From assembly GCF_022427965.1 (NCBI RefSeq), contig NZ_JAKTTI010000012.1:1-64000 (forward strand): DNA of 64,000 bases, written 5' to 3'. Below are positions 46,405 through 55,381 of the stretch, in pieces. Both the position numbers and the translations under genes were made by a program. The stretch's first letter is position 1, and every line of letters starts with the position of its first letter. This stretch comes from Fredinandcohnia quinoae. GTDB lineage: Bacteria > Bacillota > Bacilli > Bacillales > Bacillaceae_L. The notes beneath the pieces are model-generated. The model searched no databases and was not told where the DNA came from. It saw only the letters and a program-made list of their open reading frames with translations.

Positions 46405-47889
46405 CTATTCATCAATATCCCTTTTTGCAGTCGCATTCTTTTCACTGAAACGCTCTGTATTGTTCGTGCGTAAAAATACAGGCCGTTTTGAAAGTCTTGA
46501 AAAAGGCAATCTAACAAACGCATCCTTTAAATCTCTAAGCCGAGGTGGATAAATGGGCTCCAAGTACGGGCGCCCCAACGATGTTAACCGGATTAGATGG
46601 GTTAACATCAAACAAAAGCAAAATACAATTCCTAGTAGACCCCATAATTGGGCAAACAATAGAAAGGGAAAGCGAATCAAACGAATTGTGTTACCCATTA
46701 TATATACAGGTGTTGTAAAAGACGCGAGTGCAGCTAAGGCGACAATTATGAGTAACACATTACTTGTTAATCCCGCTTCAACTGATGCAGTTCCAATTAC
46801 AATCCCACCCACGATACCAATTGTTTGACCAACCTTCGTTGGTAGTCTTGCTCCAGCCTCGCGTAAAAGCTCGATAGTCAGTTCTAAAAACAACGCTTCT
46901 AAAATCGGTGGTAATGGCACCTCACGTCTGGATGTAACTAATGTTGCCAACAAATCCCTAGGAATTAATTCGTGATGATATGTCAGTACGGCCACATAAA
47001 GGGGCGTTACTAGGATTGAAAATATAACTGCAAATAATCTGAGTAACCGCACAAAAGAAGCAATATACCAGTTAAAAAAGTAATCATCAAATGATGAAAA
47101 GAATTCCACTAGGGTTGTTGGACTAATGAACGCTTGTGGTGAGCCACTTGATAACATCACTACTTTTCCCTCAACGAGTACAGAAACGGCGCGGTCGGGT
47201 CGTTCCGTTTGTAACGATAAAGGGAAAGGAGAATTTACATTATCATCAATCATTTGAGCAATAAATGAGCTATCAATAATTTGATCGTATTCAACATCGT
47301 CAATTCTTTGCAGAATGGTTTGAACATTTGCCTTATCTACAATTCCATCCATATACAAAACAGCTACTTTGGTATTTGTGACTTTTCCGACGGTTAATAT
47401 TTTCACTTTAAGATTAGATGTTGGTAATCTTTTTCTAATCAGATTTATGTTTGTATCTAAAGATTCTACAAATGCCTCCTTTGGACCAATTACACTAAAT
47501 TCAAGCTCGGGTGCTGGAATACTTCGGGTCTCTTTATTATCTAAAGGAATCAGTGCACATTTCATATCACTTTTATGATACTGAACCATGACATGACCAT
47601 CATTAATTCTATCTTCGATTTCATCCAACTTATCAGTGATGATAATGTTATCGATTGGTATAATAGCTTTTAATTCATTAATTGAATTCACTCGAAAGTT
47701 AAGTAAGTATGGCAATAAATATTTATGTAGGTTGTCCGCCTTTACCATTGTCCTTTGATAGCACAACCAAAATGGACGTTGTGCTTCAGCATTAAGTACA
47801 CATTTAAAATCCGCGGATTTTTTAAAAATGTTATTTATTTCTTCTACTAATTTTGGCTTGTCAGCCTCTTTTTTGAACCAATTTCCCAT
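46405..47889 (-). CDS. GerA-type germinant receptor A subunit
   Basis: A 494-residue GerA family subunit: an N-terminal cytoplasmic domain (CVLNAEAQRPFWLCYQRTMV) and a C-terminal membrane part from about 280 (five helices) with ALFLELTIELLREAGARLP, the conserved family segment. It lacks the long Ser-rich extension seen in GerKA or GerAA of B. subtilis. It heads the operon; a sigma G promoter is expected but none was convincing in 47890-48090. AAAGGGG precedes the ATG by 5-6 bases. Confidence 0.95.
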   Translation of the reverse strand: MGNWFKKEADKPKLVEEINNIFKKSADFKCVLNAEAQRPFWLCYQRTMVKADNLHKYLLPYLLNFRVNSINELKAIIPIDNIIITDKLDEIEDRINDGHVMVQYHKSDMKCALIPLDNKETRSIPAPELEFSVIGPKEAFVESLDTNINLIRKRLPTSNLKVKILTVGKVTNTKVAVLYMDGIVDKANVQTILQRIDDVEYDQIIDSSFIAQMIDDNVNSPFPLSLQTERPDRAVSVLVEGKVVMLSSGSPQAFISPTTLVEFFSSFDDYFFNWYIASFVRLLRLFAVIFSILVTPLYVAVLTYHHELIPRDLLATLVTSRREVPLPPILEALFLELTIELLREAGARLPTKVGQTIGIVGGIVIGTASVEAGLTSNVLLIIVALAALASFTTPVYIMGNTIRLIRFPFLLFAQLWGLLGIVFCFCLMLTHLIRLTSLGRPYLEPIYPPRLRDLKDAFVRLPFSRLSKRPVFLRTNNTERFSEKNATAKRDIDE

Positions 47890-48094
47890 ACGAATCCCCT
47901 TTAAATGAGGTAGTTTTTTTGCATGATGTTTCCTTATTAATTATTCCTTGAAATGTATGGGATTTATGCATTTAATTTCTTTTCTAATTTTTTGGAACAT
48001 GTAATTTTTGGAACATCTTCAAATGGTCTTTTAAGCATGAAACTTATTCTTTGGCAAAATACTAGAGGTAAATAAGTATTTTGAGGTGAAAAAG

Positions 48095-49438
48095 ATGCGT
48101 AAAAAAATGGGGTTTGCGATAACACTAGTAGTAGCAGTAGGTCTGGCCATTTTTATTTCATTTTTATCGGTCGATAATCAAAGGGAGGACGGTCCTAAAA
48201 TAACTTCAAACCCTGCTCCAATAACAAATAATCAAACACGACAACGTCCACATGTGATGAACGTAGATGCTCTGAAATCATATCAAAAGGTCCAGAATCA
48301 TTTAAATAATCATCCTAAAGTAACCGTTATTGATCATAATGGGAAGGATAAAAGTCATTATCATGATGGTCAAGTTGTTGTAAATTTTAAAAAGAAGCTT
48401 CCAAAAACCGAAATTGACCGTATGCTTAAAGAAATTAATGGAAAGCTTCTTCAACAGAATGATAGTTCATACATTTTCTCATCTTATAAATTAGCAATTC
48501 CAGAGTTAATAAAGTATTTTGATTCAATGGAAAATGTTGAATTTACTGAACCTAATTATATTTTAATAAAAAACGCACAACCAAATGACCTTCTGTACAA
48601 CGACTATCAGTGGAACCTCCGCATGATTGAAACTGAAAATGGCTGGGGTTTTTCTAGGGGTGCTGATAATGTTGTAATTGCTGTGATTGATACTGGGGTT
48701 GATTTAGATCATCCTGATTTAGCAGGTAGAATTACCAATGGTTATAACTTAGTCAAAGAAAATCAAACACCTGATGATGACAATGGTCACGGGACACATG
48801 TTGCTGGCATTATTGCTTCTAAAACGAATAATCATGAAGGGATTGCAGGTATAACTTGGTTTAATCCAATCATGCCAATAAAAGCTATGGGTCCCGATGG
48901 ATATGGTTCATCATTTGATATCGCAAGAGGAATTATTTGGGCAACTGATAATGGGGCTGATGTGATTAATATGAGCCTTGGCAATTATCAAAAATCTAAG
49001 ATGCTGAAGCATGCAGTTGATTATGCATATCAGCGTGATGTCATCATGGTTGCTGCTTCAGGCAACGATAATTCTAGTCAGCCAAGTTATCCAGCGGCAT
49101 TTCCACAAGTTCTATCTGTTGCCGCTGTCGATGATAATGGTGATCGCGCAGAATTTTCAAATTATGGAAATTATATTGATGTATCCGCACCCGGCGTTGA
49201 TATTCCAAGCACTTATATCGATCATCAATATGCAGCACTCTCTGGTACGTCTATGGCGGCACCTCATGTAACAGCACTCGCTGCACTAATACGTTCAAGA
49301 AACCCTTCTCTCTCCAATAAAGAAGTAATTAAAATCATCAAGCAAACAAGTATCGACCTTGGGAAAGCCGGCAAAGACAACCTATTTGGCGAAGGCCTAA
49401 TCGATATCGTTAGCGCACTTGAACGCGCAAACAAATAG
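48095..49438 (+). CDS. Membrane-anchored subtilisin-like protease (S8)
   Basis: A 447-residue S8 protease with the full triad: D199 (VIDTGVDLDHPD), H232 (NGHGTHVAG) and S386 (SGTSMAAPH), and oxyanion N324 in ASGNDN. The N terminus has one hydrophobic helix (residues 5-25), which may be a signal anchor or an uncleaved signal. Between it and the protease is a propeptide-like domain (about 88-160, HYHDGQVVVNFKKKL ... EFTEPNYI) with the I9-like pattern. ATG at 48095 has GAGGTG 6 bases upstream. It is divergent from the gerABC operon and ends at a clear terminator; the substrate is unknown. Confidence 0.93.
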   Translation: MRKKMGFAITLVVAVGLAIFISFLSVDNQREDGPKITSNPAPITNNQTRQRPHVMNVDALKSYQKVQNHLNNHPKVTVIDHNGKDKSHYHDGQVVVNFKKKLPKTEIDRMLKEINGKLLQQNDSSYIFSSYKLAIPELIKYFDSMENVEFTEPNYILIKNAQPNDLLYNDYQWNLRMIETENGWGFSRGADNVVIAVIDTGVDLDHPDLAGRITNGYNLVKENQTPDDDNGHGTHVAGIIASKTNNHEGIAGITWFNPIMPIKAMGPDGYGSSFDIARGIIWATDNGADVINMSLGNYQKSKMLKHAVDYAYQRDVIMVAASGNDNSSQPSYPAAFPQVLSVAAVDDNGDRAEFSNYGNYIDVSAPGVDIPSTYIDHQYAALSGTSMAAPHVTALAALIRSRNPSLSNKEVIKIIKQTSIDLGKAGKDNLFGEGLIDIVSALERANK

Positions 49439-49484
49439 CAATTTATTAATGATACCTAACAACTCTATGGAGATAATGTTTTCG

Positions 49485-49516
49485 GTAAGGTGGGGCTAGA
49501 CCCTACCTTTTTGTTT
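49485..49516 (+). terminator. Intrinsic terminator after the S8 protease
   Basis: Stem AAGGTGGGG / CCCTACCTT (one mismatch) with a 5-base loop followed by a T run. Confidence 0.88.
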
Positions 49517-49587
49517 TTTTATTCATATTATGTAGGGCTATGGTAAGAATAAGCAATGGCAGTAATATTGGATTTGGAGGCAGAAAA

Positions 49588-51276
49588 TTGTTTCGTAGTT
49601 ACAGATTAGATAAAAGGGAAAGTCAACTTTTCTTTTTATCTGTAATCATTATTCTTATTTTCGTTTCACCTTATTTTATTTTAGGAGAAGATGCTCATTT
49701 ACGAGTGCATGATAATTTAGATTCAAATATTGCATGGTATAAAGTTTTATCAGAGAGTGATCAGCTGTTGGGAGGAATTGATTCAACGATTCCACAAATC
49801 ATCAATGGTCAACTTGATCGAGGAGCCTTTGGTACTGAGTTAAGTGGTATTGTCTGGCTACATGTTCTTTTTTCACCGATGATTGCCTATGGCTTAAGCC
49901 AACTAGTCACGAGATTGTTTGCGTTTCTTGGAATGTACTTATTACTTAGGAACCATTTTATCACTAGCGTCGAGTATTCATGGATTCGGATAGGTACTTC
50001 GTTAGCTTTTGCTCTCACACCCTTTTGGCCTTCTGGAATGCTCAGTACGCTAGGGATGCCTCTTGCTTTATGGGCCCTTTTAAACATTCGCGCTGGCCGA
50101 AGATCTTGGACCAATTGGGTTACCTTAACATTACTTCCTTTCTACTCAAGCTTCGTACTCGGTTTCTTCTTTTTTATCAGTGCAATAGGGATCTTTTGGT
50201 TAGCAGATATTGTGAGAGGAAAAGGGTTGAATTTACGTTTTTTATTAGCCATTATCTATTTTAGTTTAGTATTTGTATTCGTTGAATATCGACTTTTCTA
50301 TTCATTTTTCTTTATAAACGAGCCCAACAGTCGAGATGAGTATTTTCATGCAAGGCTTTCTTTACTTCGAACATTACGATTAGCACTAAAAAACTATGTT
50401 TTAGGTCATACACATGTGATGACGGTACATAGTTTGATCATTTTACCTGTTAGTATTTATGCTTTGTTTATTGTTTTCTTGAAAAGGATTTGGAAACAAG
50501 AAAAGGTTTTTCTCTATTTACATGTATTGAATGCTCTTTTATCAATTTGGTATGCTTTTTGGTTTTATAAAGGCTGGGTCCCTATAACTGAGCGTTTTCA
50601 CTTCCTTAATACTTTTAATTTTGCGAGGTATCACTTTCTACGACCAATGGTCATCTATGTTTTATTTGCACTTTCTTTGAAGATCATCTGGATGAAAAAT
50701 AAAAGTATGAAACAATGGTGTATGGTTTTTATGATTGCCCAGTTAGTTGTAGTTAGTGGTTTTAATGAAGAAATTAGATATAAAAATAAACCATCATTTA
50801 AGGAATTTTATGCTGAGACGCAGTTCACTCAGATAAAAAAACACATTGACCAACCCCTTGATACTTTCCGAATCGCAAGTATTGGTATTCATCCAGCAAT
50901 TGCACAATTCAATGGCTTTTACACTCTCGATACGTACAATAACTTTTATCCACTTCCTTATAAACATCAATTTAGAGAAATTATCGCAGCTGAATTAGAT
51001 AAAAATAAACAGCTCAAGCAATATTTTGATGAGTGGGGTGGGAGATGCTATATCTTTTTGGACGAGCTTGGCAAAAATTATATGTTTACAAAGACTTCGA
51101 AAAAAGAAATTAAGAAAATGGATCTTAATATAGAGCCATTTATGGAGATGGGTGGCCGCTATCTTTTTTCTGCCCTCCCGATAAAAAATGCACAGGAGAA
51201 TGGACTGCATCTAGAAAAGATATTTGATTCAAATGAATCAGCGTGGAGGATTTACCTTTATAAGGTCCAAGGATAG
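49588..51276 (+). CDS. ykoS: YkoS-like multi-pass membrane protein (DUF6044)
   Basis: A 562-residue polytopic membrane protein with at least ten helices and a C-terminal extracytoplasmic domain (from about 410; IGIHPAIAQFNGFYTLDTYN). It resembles YkoS of B. subtilis (DUF6044), related in layout to YfhO-type glycosyltransferase partners that add sugars on the outer face of the membrane. GGAGG stands 7 bases before a TTG at 49588, taken as the start. It is immediately upstream of a YkoT-like glycosyltransferase. Confidence 0.78.
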   Translation: MFRSYRLDKRESQLFFLSVIIILIFVSPYFILGEDAHLRVHDNLDSNIAWYKVLSESDQLLGGIDSTIPQIINGQLDRGAFGTELSGIVWLHVLFSPMIAYGLSQLVTRLFAFLGMYLLLRNHFITSVEYSWIRIGTSLAFALTPFWPSGMLSTLGMPLALWALLNIRAGRRSWTNWVTLTLLPFYSSFVLGFFFFISAIGIFWLADIVRGKGLNLRFLLAIIYFSLVFVFVEYRLFYSFFFINEPNSRDEYFHARLSLLRTLRLALKNYVLGHTHVMTVHSLIILPVSIYALFIVFLKRIWKQEKVFLYLHVLNALLSIWYAFWFYKGWVPITERFHFLNTFNFARYHFLRPMVIYVLFALSLKIIWMKNKSMKQWCMVFMIAQLVVVSGFNEEIRYKNKPSFKEFYAETQFTQIKKHIDQPLDTFRIASIGIHPAIAQFNGFYTLDTYNNFYPLPYKHQFREIIAAELDKNKQLKQYFDEWGGRCYIFLDELGKNYMFTKTSKKEIKKMDLNIEPFMEMGGRYLFSALPIKNAQENGLHLEKIFDSNESAWRIYLYKVQG

Positions 51277-51305
51277 TGGGAACACGACATAAGGAGGATG
51301 ACATC

Positions 51306-52322
51306 ATGTTTTCACCCATTTTAACAATTGTTATTCCTTGTTACAACGAAGAAGAGGTTTTATCAGAAACGATGAAGCAACTCTGTAATCTTTTAGATCA
51401 ACTCATATTTGAAGGGGCCGTTTCAGAAAAAAGTAAACTACTATTTGTTGATGATGGGAGTAGAGATCGTACTTGGACCATTATTTATAAACATGGCTTA
51501 ACTGATTTACGAGTTAAGGGGCTTAAGCTTTCACGTAATGTTGGTCACCAAAATGCTTTACTTGCAGGAATGTTTGCAGCAAAAAATCAATCAGATTGCA
51601 TTGTTTCGATTGATGCAGATTTACAGGATGATACTGAGGTGATACGAAAGTTCTTGGATGAATTTCGTGGCGGATATGAAATTGTTTACGGTGTTAGAAA
51701 GGAACGAAAAACAGATACCTTTTTTAAAAAGCACACAGCACAAGGTTTTTATAAAATCATGAAAATGATGGGAGTTACGATCATCTATAATCATGCGGAT
51801 TTCCGATTAATGGGCAGAAGAGCTGTTGAAGCACTTGAACACTTCGATGAGAGCAATTTATTTTTAAGAGGAGTAGTCCCGCTCATTGGATTTAAGTCAA
51901 CGTCAATATATTATGATCGAAAAGAGCGTCTTGCTGGTGAAACAAAATATCCATTGGGGAAAATGCTGTCATTTGCTCTTGAAGGTGTTACCTCATTTAG
52001 TGTAACTCCAATTCGCTTCATTTCATTAATTGGTTTCGTTTCCTTTTTCATTAGTTTACTTTTTGGAGGATATTTTTTGTTATTAAAATTCACAGGACAG
52101 ACTGAAACTGGCTGGACATCACTAATTACCTCGATCTGGTTAATCGGTGGCCTGCAATTAATTGCGATTGGATTTATAGGCGAATATGTTGGTAAAATAT
52201 ACAAGGAAACAAAAAGACGACCAAAATACATCATCGACATTGATACATACAATCTTGCAAGTGATAAGCAGGTAGGTACCATTATTGAAAATGTAGATTA
52301 TATGGATAGATTGGGTGATTAG
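51306..52322 (+). CDS. ykoT: YkoT/GtrB-like polyprenyl glycosyltransferase (GT2)
   Basis: A 338-residue GT-A-fold glycosyltransferase with ITIVIPCYNEEE-like N terminus (LTIVIPCYNEEE), metal motif DADLQDD, and two C-terminal membrane helices (about 225-245 and 262-285) as in GtrB/CsbB-type enzymes. These transfer a sugar from a nucleotide donor to undecaprenyl phosphate on the cytoplasmic side, for later transfer outside by a partner such as the YkoS-like protein. GGAGG is 8 bases before the ATG at 51306. Confidence 0.87.
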   Translation: MFSPILTIVIPCYNEEEVLSETMKQLCNLLDQLIFEGAVSEKSKLLFVDDGSRDRTWTIIYKHGLTDLRVKGLKLSRNVGHQNALLAGMFAAKNQSDCIVSIDADLQDDTEVIRKFLDEFRGGYEIVYGVRKERKTDTFFKKHTAQGFYKIMKMMGVTIIYNHADFRLMGRRAVEALEHFDESNLFLRGVVPLIGFKSTSIYYDRKERLAGETKYPLGKMLSFALEGVTSFSVTPIRFISLIGFVSFFISLLFGGYFLLLKFTGQTETGWTSLITSIWLIGGLQLIAIGFIGEYVGKIYKETKRRPKYIIDIDTYNLASDKQVGTIIENVDYMDRLGD

Positions 52323-52327
52323 TTTAC

Positions 52328-52370
52328 AAAAAGCACTTGGGGAATTTTCTTACATCCCAAGTGCTTTTTG
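52328..52370. terminator. Bidirectional terminator between ykoT and dacF-like gene
   Basis: Fourteen-base perfect arms AAAAAGCACTTGGG / CCCAAGTGCTTTTT with a 14-base loop. It serves both convergent genes; the dac gene stops at 52372. Confidence 0.95.
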
Positions 52371-52371
52371 T

Positions 52372-53562
52372 TTAATCAAATCTCGAAATTGTGTTTTTTA
52401 TCCCTTTTATTTTTTTTCGAAAAAGAAAGGCTATAATAATCAAAATGAAAGGGATTAACAGTAAAAGTAGTTTAAAATTCGAACTTGAATTTTTCTGTAC
52501 GGATGGTTTTTCTTGAATCGGTTCAGTTTTACTCTGCTCTTTTGGTTTTGATTCTTTTAGCTTTATATTCTTAATAAATCTCCCATCTTCACCTTGAATC
52601 ACCAAAAATCCATCATGATTTACTTCAAGCCGAACAGATTCATTTTTTTTACGAATATATTTTACTGGTTCTTTTAATAAATACTTGGAATCCTCTTTAT
52701 TACTAAATGTCTGTGGTGCCGTGACCTCAGTGATTTCAAAATTAGTAAACCCATAATCCAGAAGCTCAACTGTGTCATCATAAACCTGATCCTTATCTGC
52801 TTTTAAAACTACTGCAATTAATGTTAATGCTCCTCTTTCAGCTGCAGTAGACAATGTATGACGCGATTGTTCAACATAGCCATTTTTTCCGCCAATAATC
52901 CCTTCATACGGTATTTCTCGAAGTAATAAATGATGATTATACAGGGTTGTTTTCCAGCTTACCCCATTCCATTCTAATTCCTTCGTACCAAATATTTCAG
53001 TAAACACACTATTTTTCAAAGCATATTGTGTAATTAAGGCGAGGTCATGCGCAGTACTAAAGTGATTTTCTGAAAAAAGTCCATGAGGATTTTCAAAATG
53101 TGTATTCTCCACACCGATCACTTCTTCAAGATATTGATTCAATTTATCAGAAAAATCCTCTACACTTCCTTCTAAGTGTTCCGCTATTGCTACTCCCGCA
53201 TCATTCCCAGAGTTAATTAGCAATCCTTGTATCAACTTCTTAAGAGGTACTTGCTCCCCCTCTTCCAAATAGACTCGAGTTCCGTCTACCTCACGGGCCT
53301 TCTTACTAACTGTAACAATATCGTCTAAATTACCCTTTTCAATTGCATAAATGGCGGTTGCTATTTTTGTTAAACTTGCCGGATACATCTTCGCATTACT
53401 ATTTTTCTCAAATAGTATTGAACCTGTACTTGCCTCAAATACTATAGCCGCCTCACTGTGAACTGATGGTTCAGTACCTATTTCTTCAGCATAAGACTTA
53501 ATAGGAGTAAGAGAAGCTAATAGAACGATTACTACTACAAATATATTCATTACGAATTTCAT
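52372..53562 (-). CDS. D-alanyl-D-alanine carboxypeptidase, DacF-like (KNG variant)
   Basis: A 396-residue class A low-mass penicillin-binding protein. Signal peptide, then SxxK (ASLTKIATAIYA), SxN (SGNDAG) and a terminal motif GGKNGYVEQ, where the usual third residue is KTG; here the second position is Asn (AAA AAT GGC). A C-terminal domain is followed by a membrane helix (LLLLLIPFILIIIAFLF) and a basic tail, so it is anchored at both the signal cleavage side and C terminus. It trims terminal D-Ala from peptidoglycan, possibly in the cortex. AGGGAG precedes the ATG by 7 bases. Confidence 0.88.
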   Translation of the reverse strand: MKFVMNIFVVVIVLLASLTPIKSYAEEIGTEPSVHSEAAIVFEASTGSILFEKNSNAKMYPASLTKIATAIYAIEKGNLDDIVTVSKKAREVDGTRVYLEEGEQVPLKKLIQGLLINSGNDAGVAIAEHLEGSVEDFSDKLNQYLEEVIGVENTHFENPHGLFSENHFSTAHDLALITQYALKNSVFTEIFGTKELEWNGVSWKTTLYNHHLLLREIPYEGIIGGKNGYVEQSRHTLSTAAERGALTLIAVVLKADKDQVYDDTVELLDYGFTNFEITEVTAPQTFSNKEDSKYLLKEPVKYIRKKNESVRLEVNHDGFLVIQGEDGRFIKNIKLKESKPKEQSKTEPIQEKPSVQKNSSSNFKLLLLLIPFILIIIAFLFRKKIKGIKNTISRFD

Positions 53563-53841
53563 TCATCTTCTCCCTATTATTTATCTATTGAAATCAAACA
53601 CCACTGTTAAAATTATATTGCAACAATAAATCAATGTAAACGTCACATTTTTCCGTACATGCTCCTATTCTCTTATTCATATTGGTGTTGGTGCAAAATT
53701 TTTCGATTTTATTTGAAGGATATTAAAAGTTTGTGGAGAAATATATACTTTGAAAGACTCCCTCATCATCTTCCCATTTTCCCCTGTTTCTTCTTTTTCT
53801 TCCTTTTGATTTCAAAAAAAACATCAGAAAGTAGTGATAAT

Positions 53842-55374
53842 ATGGCTTCAACTGTATTTAGTTTTGCCACATCCGGAATTGATGGGCAAACTATTGAAAT
53901 TGAAACTGAAATGTTACCGGGCATCCCTTCTGTATCCATCGTTGGGCTTGGAGATAAAGCAATCAAAGAAGCCCGTGAGAGACTAGAAGCTGCTATTTCT
54001 CATACTAAATTTTATTTTCCCCAACAAAAAATTGTCTTCAATTTGGCTCCATCTGACATGCGTAAGACAGGAACACATCTCGATCTTGGGATGGCAATTG
54101 GACTATTACTTCGCTCAAATCAAATTTTCACGGGGAATTTGAATAAGACTGGCTTCATTGGCGAACTTTCATTAAATGCATATATCCGACCTGTCTCTGG
54201 TGTTTTACCAATGGCACTAAAGGCAAAAGAAGCTGGAATAACAAAACTTTTAGTTGCACCTGAAAATGTTGGAGAAGCAAAATTAGTAAAGGGGATCGAT
54301 ATCCATGGTTGCCAAACCCTCAAGGATGCTATCAATATACTAGAAGGGAAAGACTCTTCCCAACCAAATTTCCCTCCAGTGACCTCTTCCCTCTCTTCAC
54401 AAACCAGTCTCCTGGATTTCCTAGATGTAAAAGGACAAAATCATCTCATTGAATCTATTTCGATTGCAGCAGCTGGTGGTCATAACCTCCTAATGATTGG
54501 TCCACCTGGCTGTGGAAAATCGATGATTGCAAAACGTATTCCTACAATCCTCCCAAAAATGTCTGAACAAGAATCGCTTGAAGTAATGAAAATATATAGT
54601 GTAGCTAACCTTTTAAAAGATAAAGGACATTACATGACCGAAAGACCATTTCGATCCCCTCACCATAATGCTTCTTCCAATTCATTAATTGGTGGTGGGC
54701 CATATGCAATGCCTGGTGAAATTTCACTCTCCCATAATGGAGTATTATTTTTAGATGAAATTGCAGAATTCAGTAGAAAAACGTTAGATTCCATGAGGCA
54801 GCCATTAGAGGATAAAAAAATTACGATAACAAGGGTGTGGGGTTCTAATACTTATCCTGCAAATTTTATGCTTGTTGGGGCAATGAACCCTTGTCCATGT
54901 GGATATTTTGGTCAAGAAAAATGTAGATGTACATCATATGAAGTATTAAAGTATCGGAATCGTCTATCAGGACCAGTTATTGATCGAATGGATATTCAAA
55001 AATACGTAGGGGTTGTGGACTATTTTGATGAACACCAACATTCAAAAAGCTCAAATGACCTACGTGAAACAATAGAGCAGGCTAGAAAAATCCAGCAAAC
55101 ACGTTATATGAATATACCTACTATCAATTCCAACTCACAGTTACCTCCAACATTAATTAATCAGTTTTGTGCAATTGATCAGGAAACAACGAGACTACTT
55201 CAAAAAGCGTACGATCATTTTCAATATAGTGCGAGAACAGTTCACAAGTATATTAAAATTGCACGTACCATCGCAGATTTAGATGGCGAACAAAACATTC
55301 GTATTCATCATATGAGGAAAAGTTTATTAAGTCGTGATTTAGAAAAAGAACATTATTCATTAATAGAGGTGTGA
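53842..55374 (+). CDS. YifB/ComM-family Mg-chelatase-like AAA+ ATPase
   Basis: A 510-residue AAA+ protein: ChlI-like N-terminal domain (ASTVFSFATSGIDGQTIEIE), Walker A GPPGCGKSM, Walker B LFLDEIAEF, and NPCPCGYFG followed by CRC, a zinc-binding loop, then the C-terminal Mg_chelatase_C domain. ComM-type proteins assist branch migration of incoming DNA during natural transformation in Gram-negatives; the role in Firmicutes is unproven. The real start is taken as ATG 53842 because a longer in-frame extension upstream is low-complexity and not conserved-looking; the local Shine-Dalgarno is weak. It overlaps functionally with dprA, which starts 8 bases after its stop. Confidence 0.9.
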   Translation: MASTVFSFATSGIDGQTIEIETEMLPGIPSVSIVGLGDKAIKEARERLEAAISHTKFYFPQQKIVFNLAPSDMRKTGTHLDLGMAIGLLLRSNQIFTGNLNKTGFIGELSLNAYIRPVSGVLPMALKAKEAGITKLLVAPENVGEAKLVKGIDIHGCQTLKDAINILEGKDSSQPNFPPVTSSLSSQTSLLDFLDVKGQNHLIESISIAAAGGHNLLMIGPPGCGKSMIAKRIPTILPKMSEQESLEVMKIYSVANLLKDKGHYMTERPFRSPHHNASSNSLIGGGPYAMPGEISLSHNGVLFLDEIAEFSRKTLDSMRQPLEDKKITITRVWGSNTYPANFMLVGAMNPCPCGYFGQEKCRCTSYEVLKYRNRLSGPVIDRMDIQKYVGVVDYFDEHQHSKSSNDLRETIEQARKIQQTRYMNIPTINSNSQLPPTLINQFCAIDQETTRLLQKAYDHFQYSARTVHKYIKIARTIADLDGEQNIRIHHMRKSLLSRDLEKEHYSLIEV

Positions 55375-55381
55375 AATAAGT

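Noticed and set aside
53659-53841. Long in-frame N-terminal extension of the YifB protein
   Set aside because: It is rich in Phe/Leu/Lys low-complexity residues and the recognisable family N terminus begins at ATG 53842.
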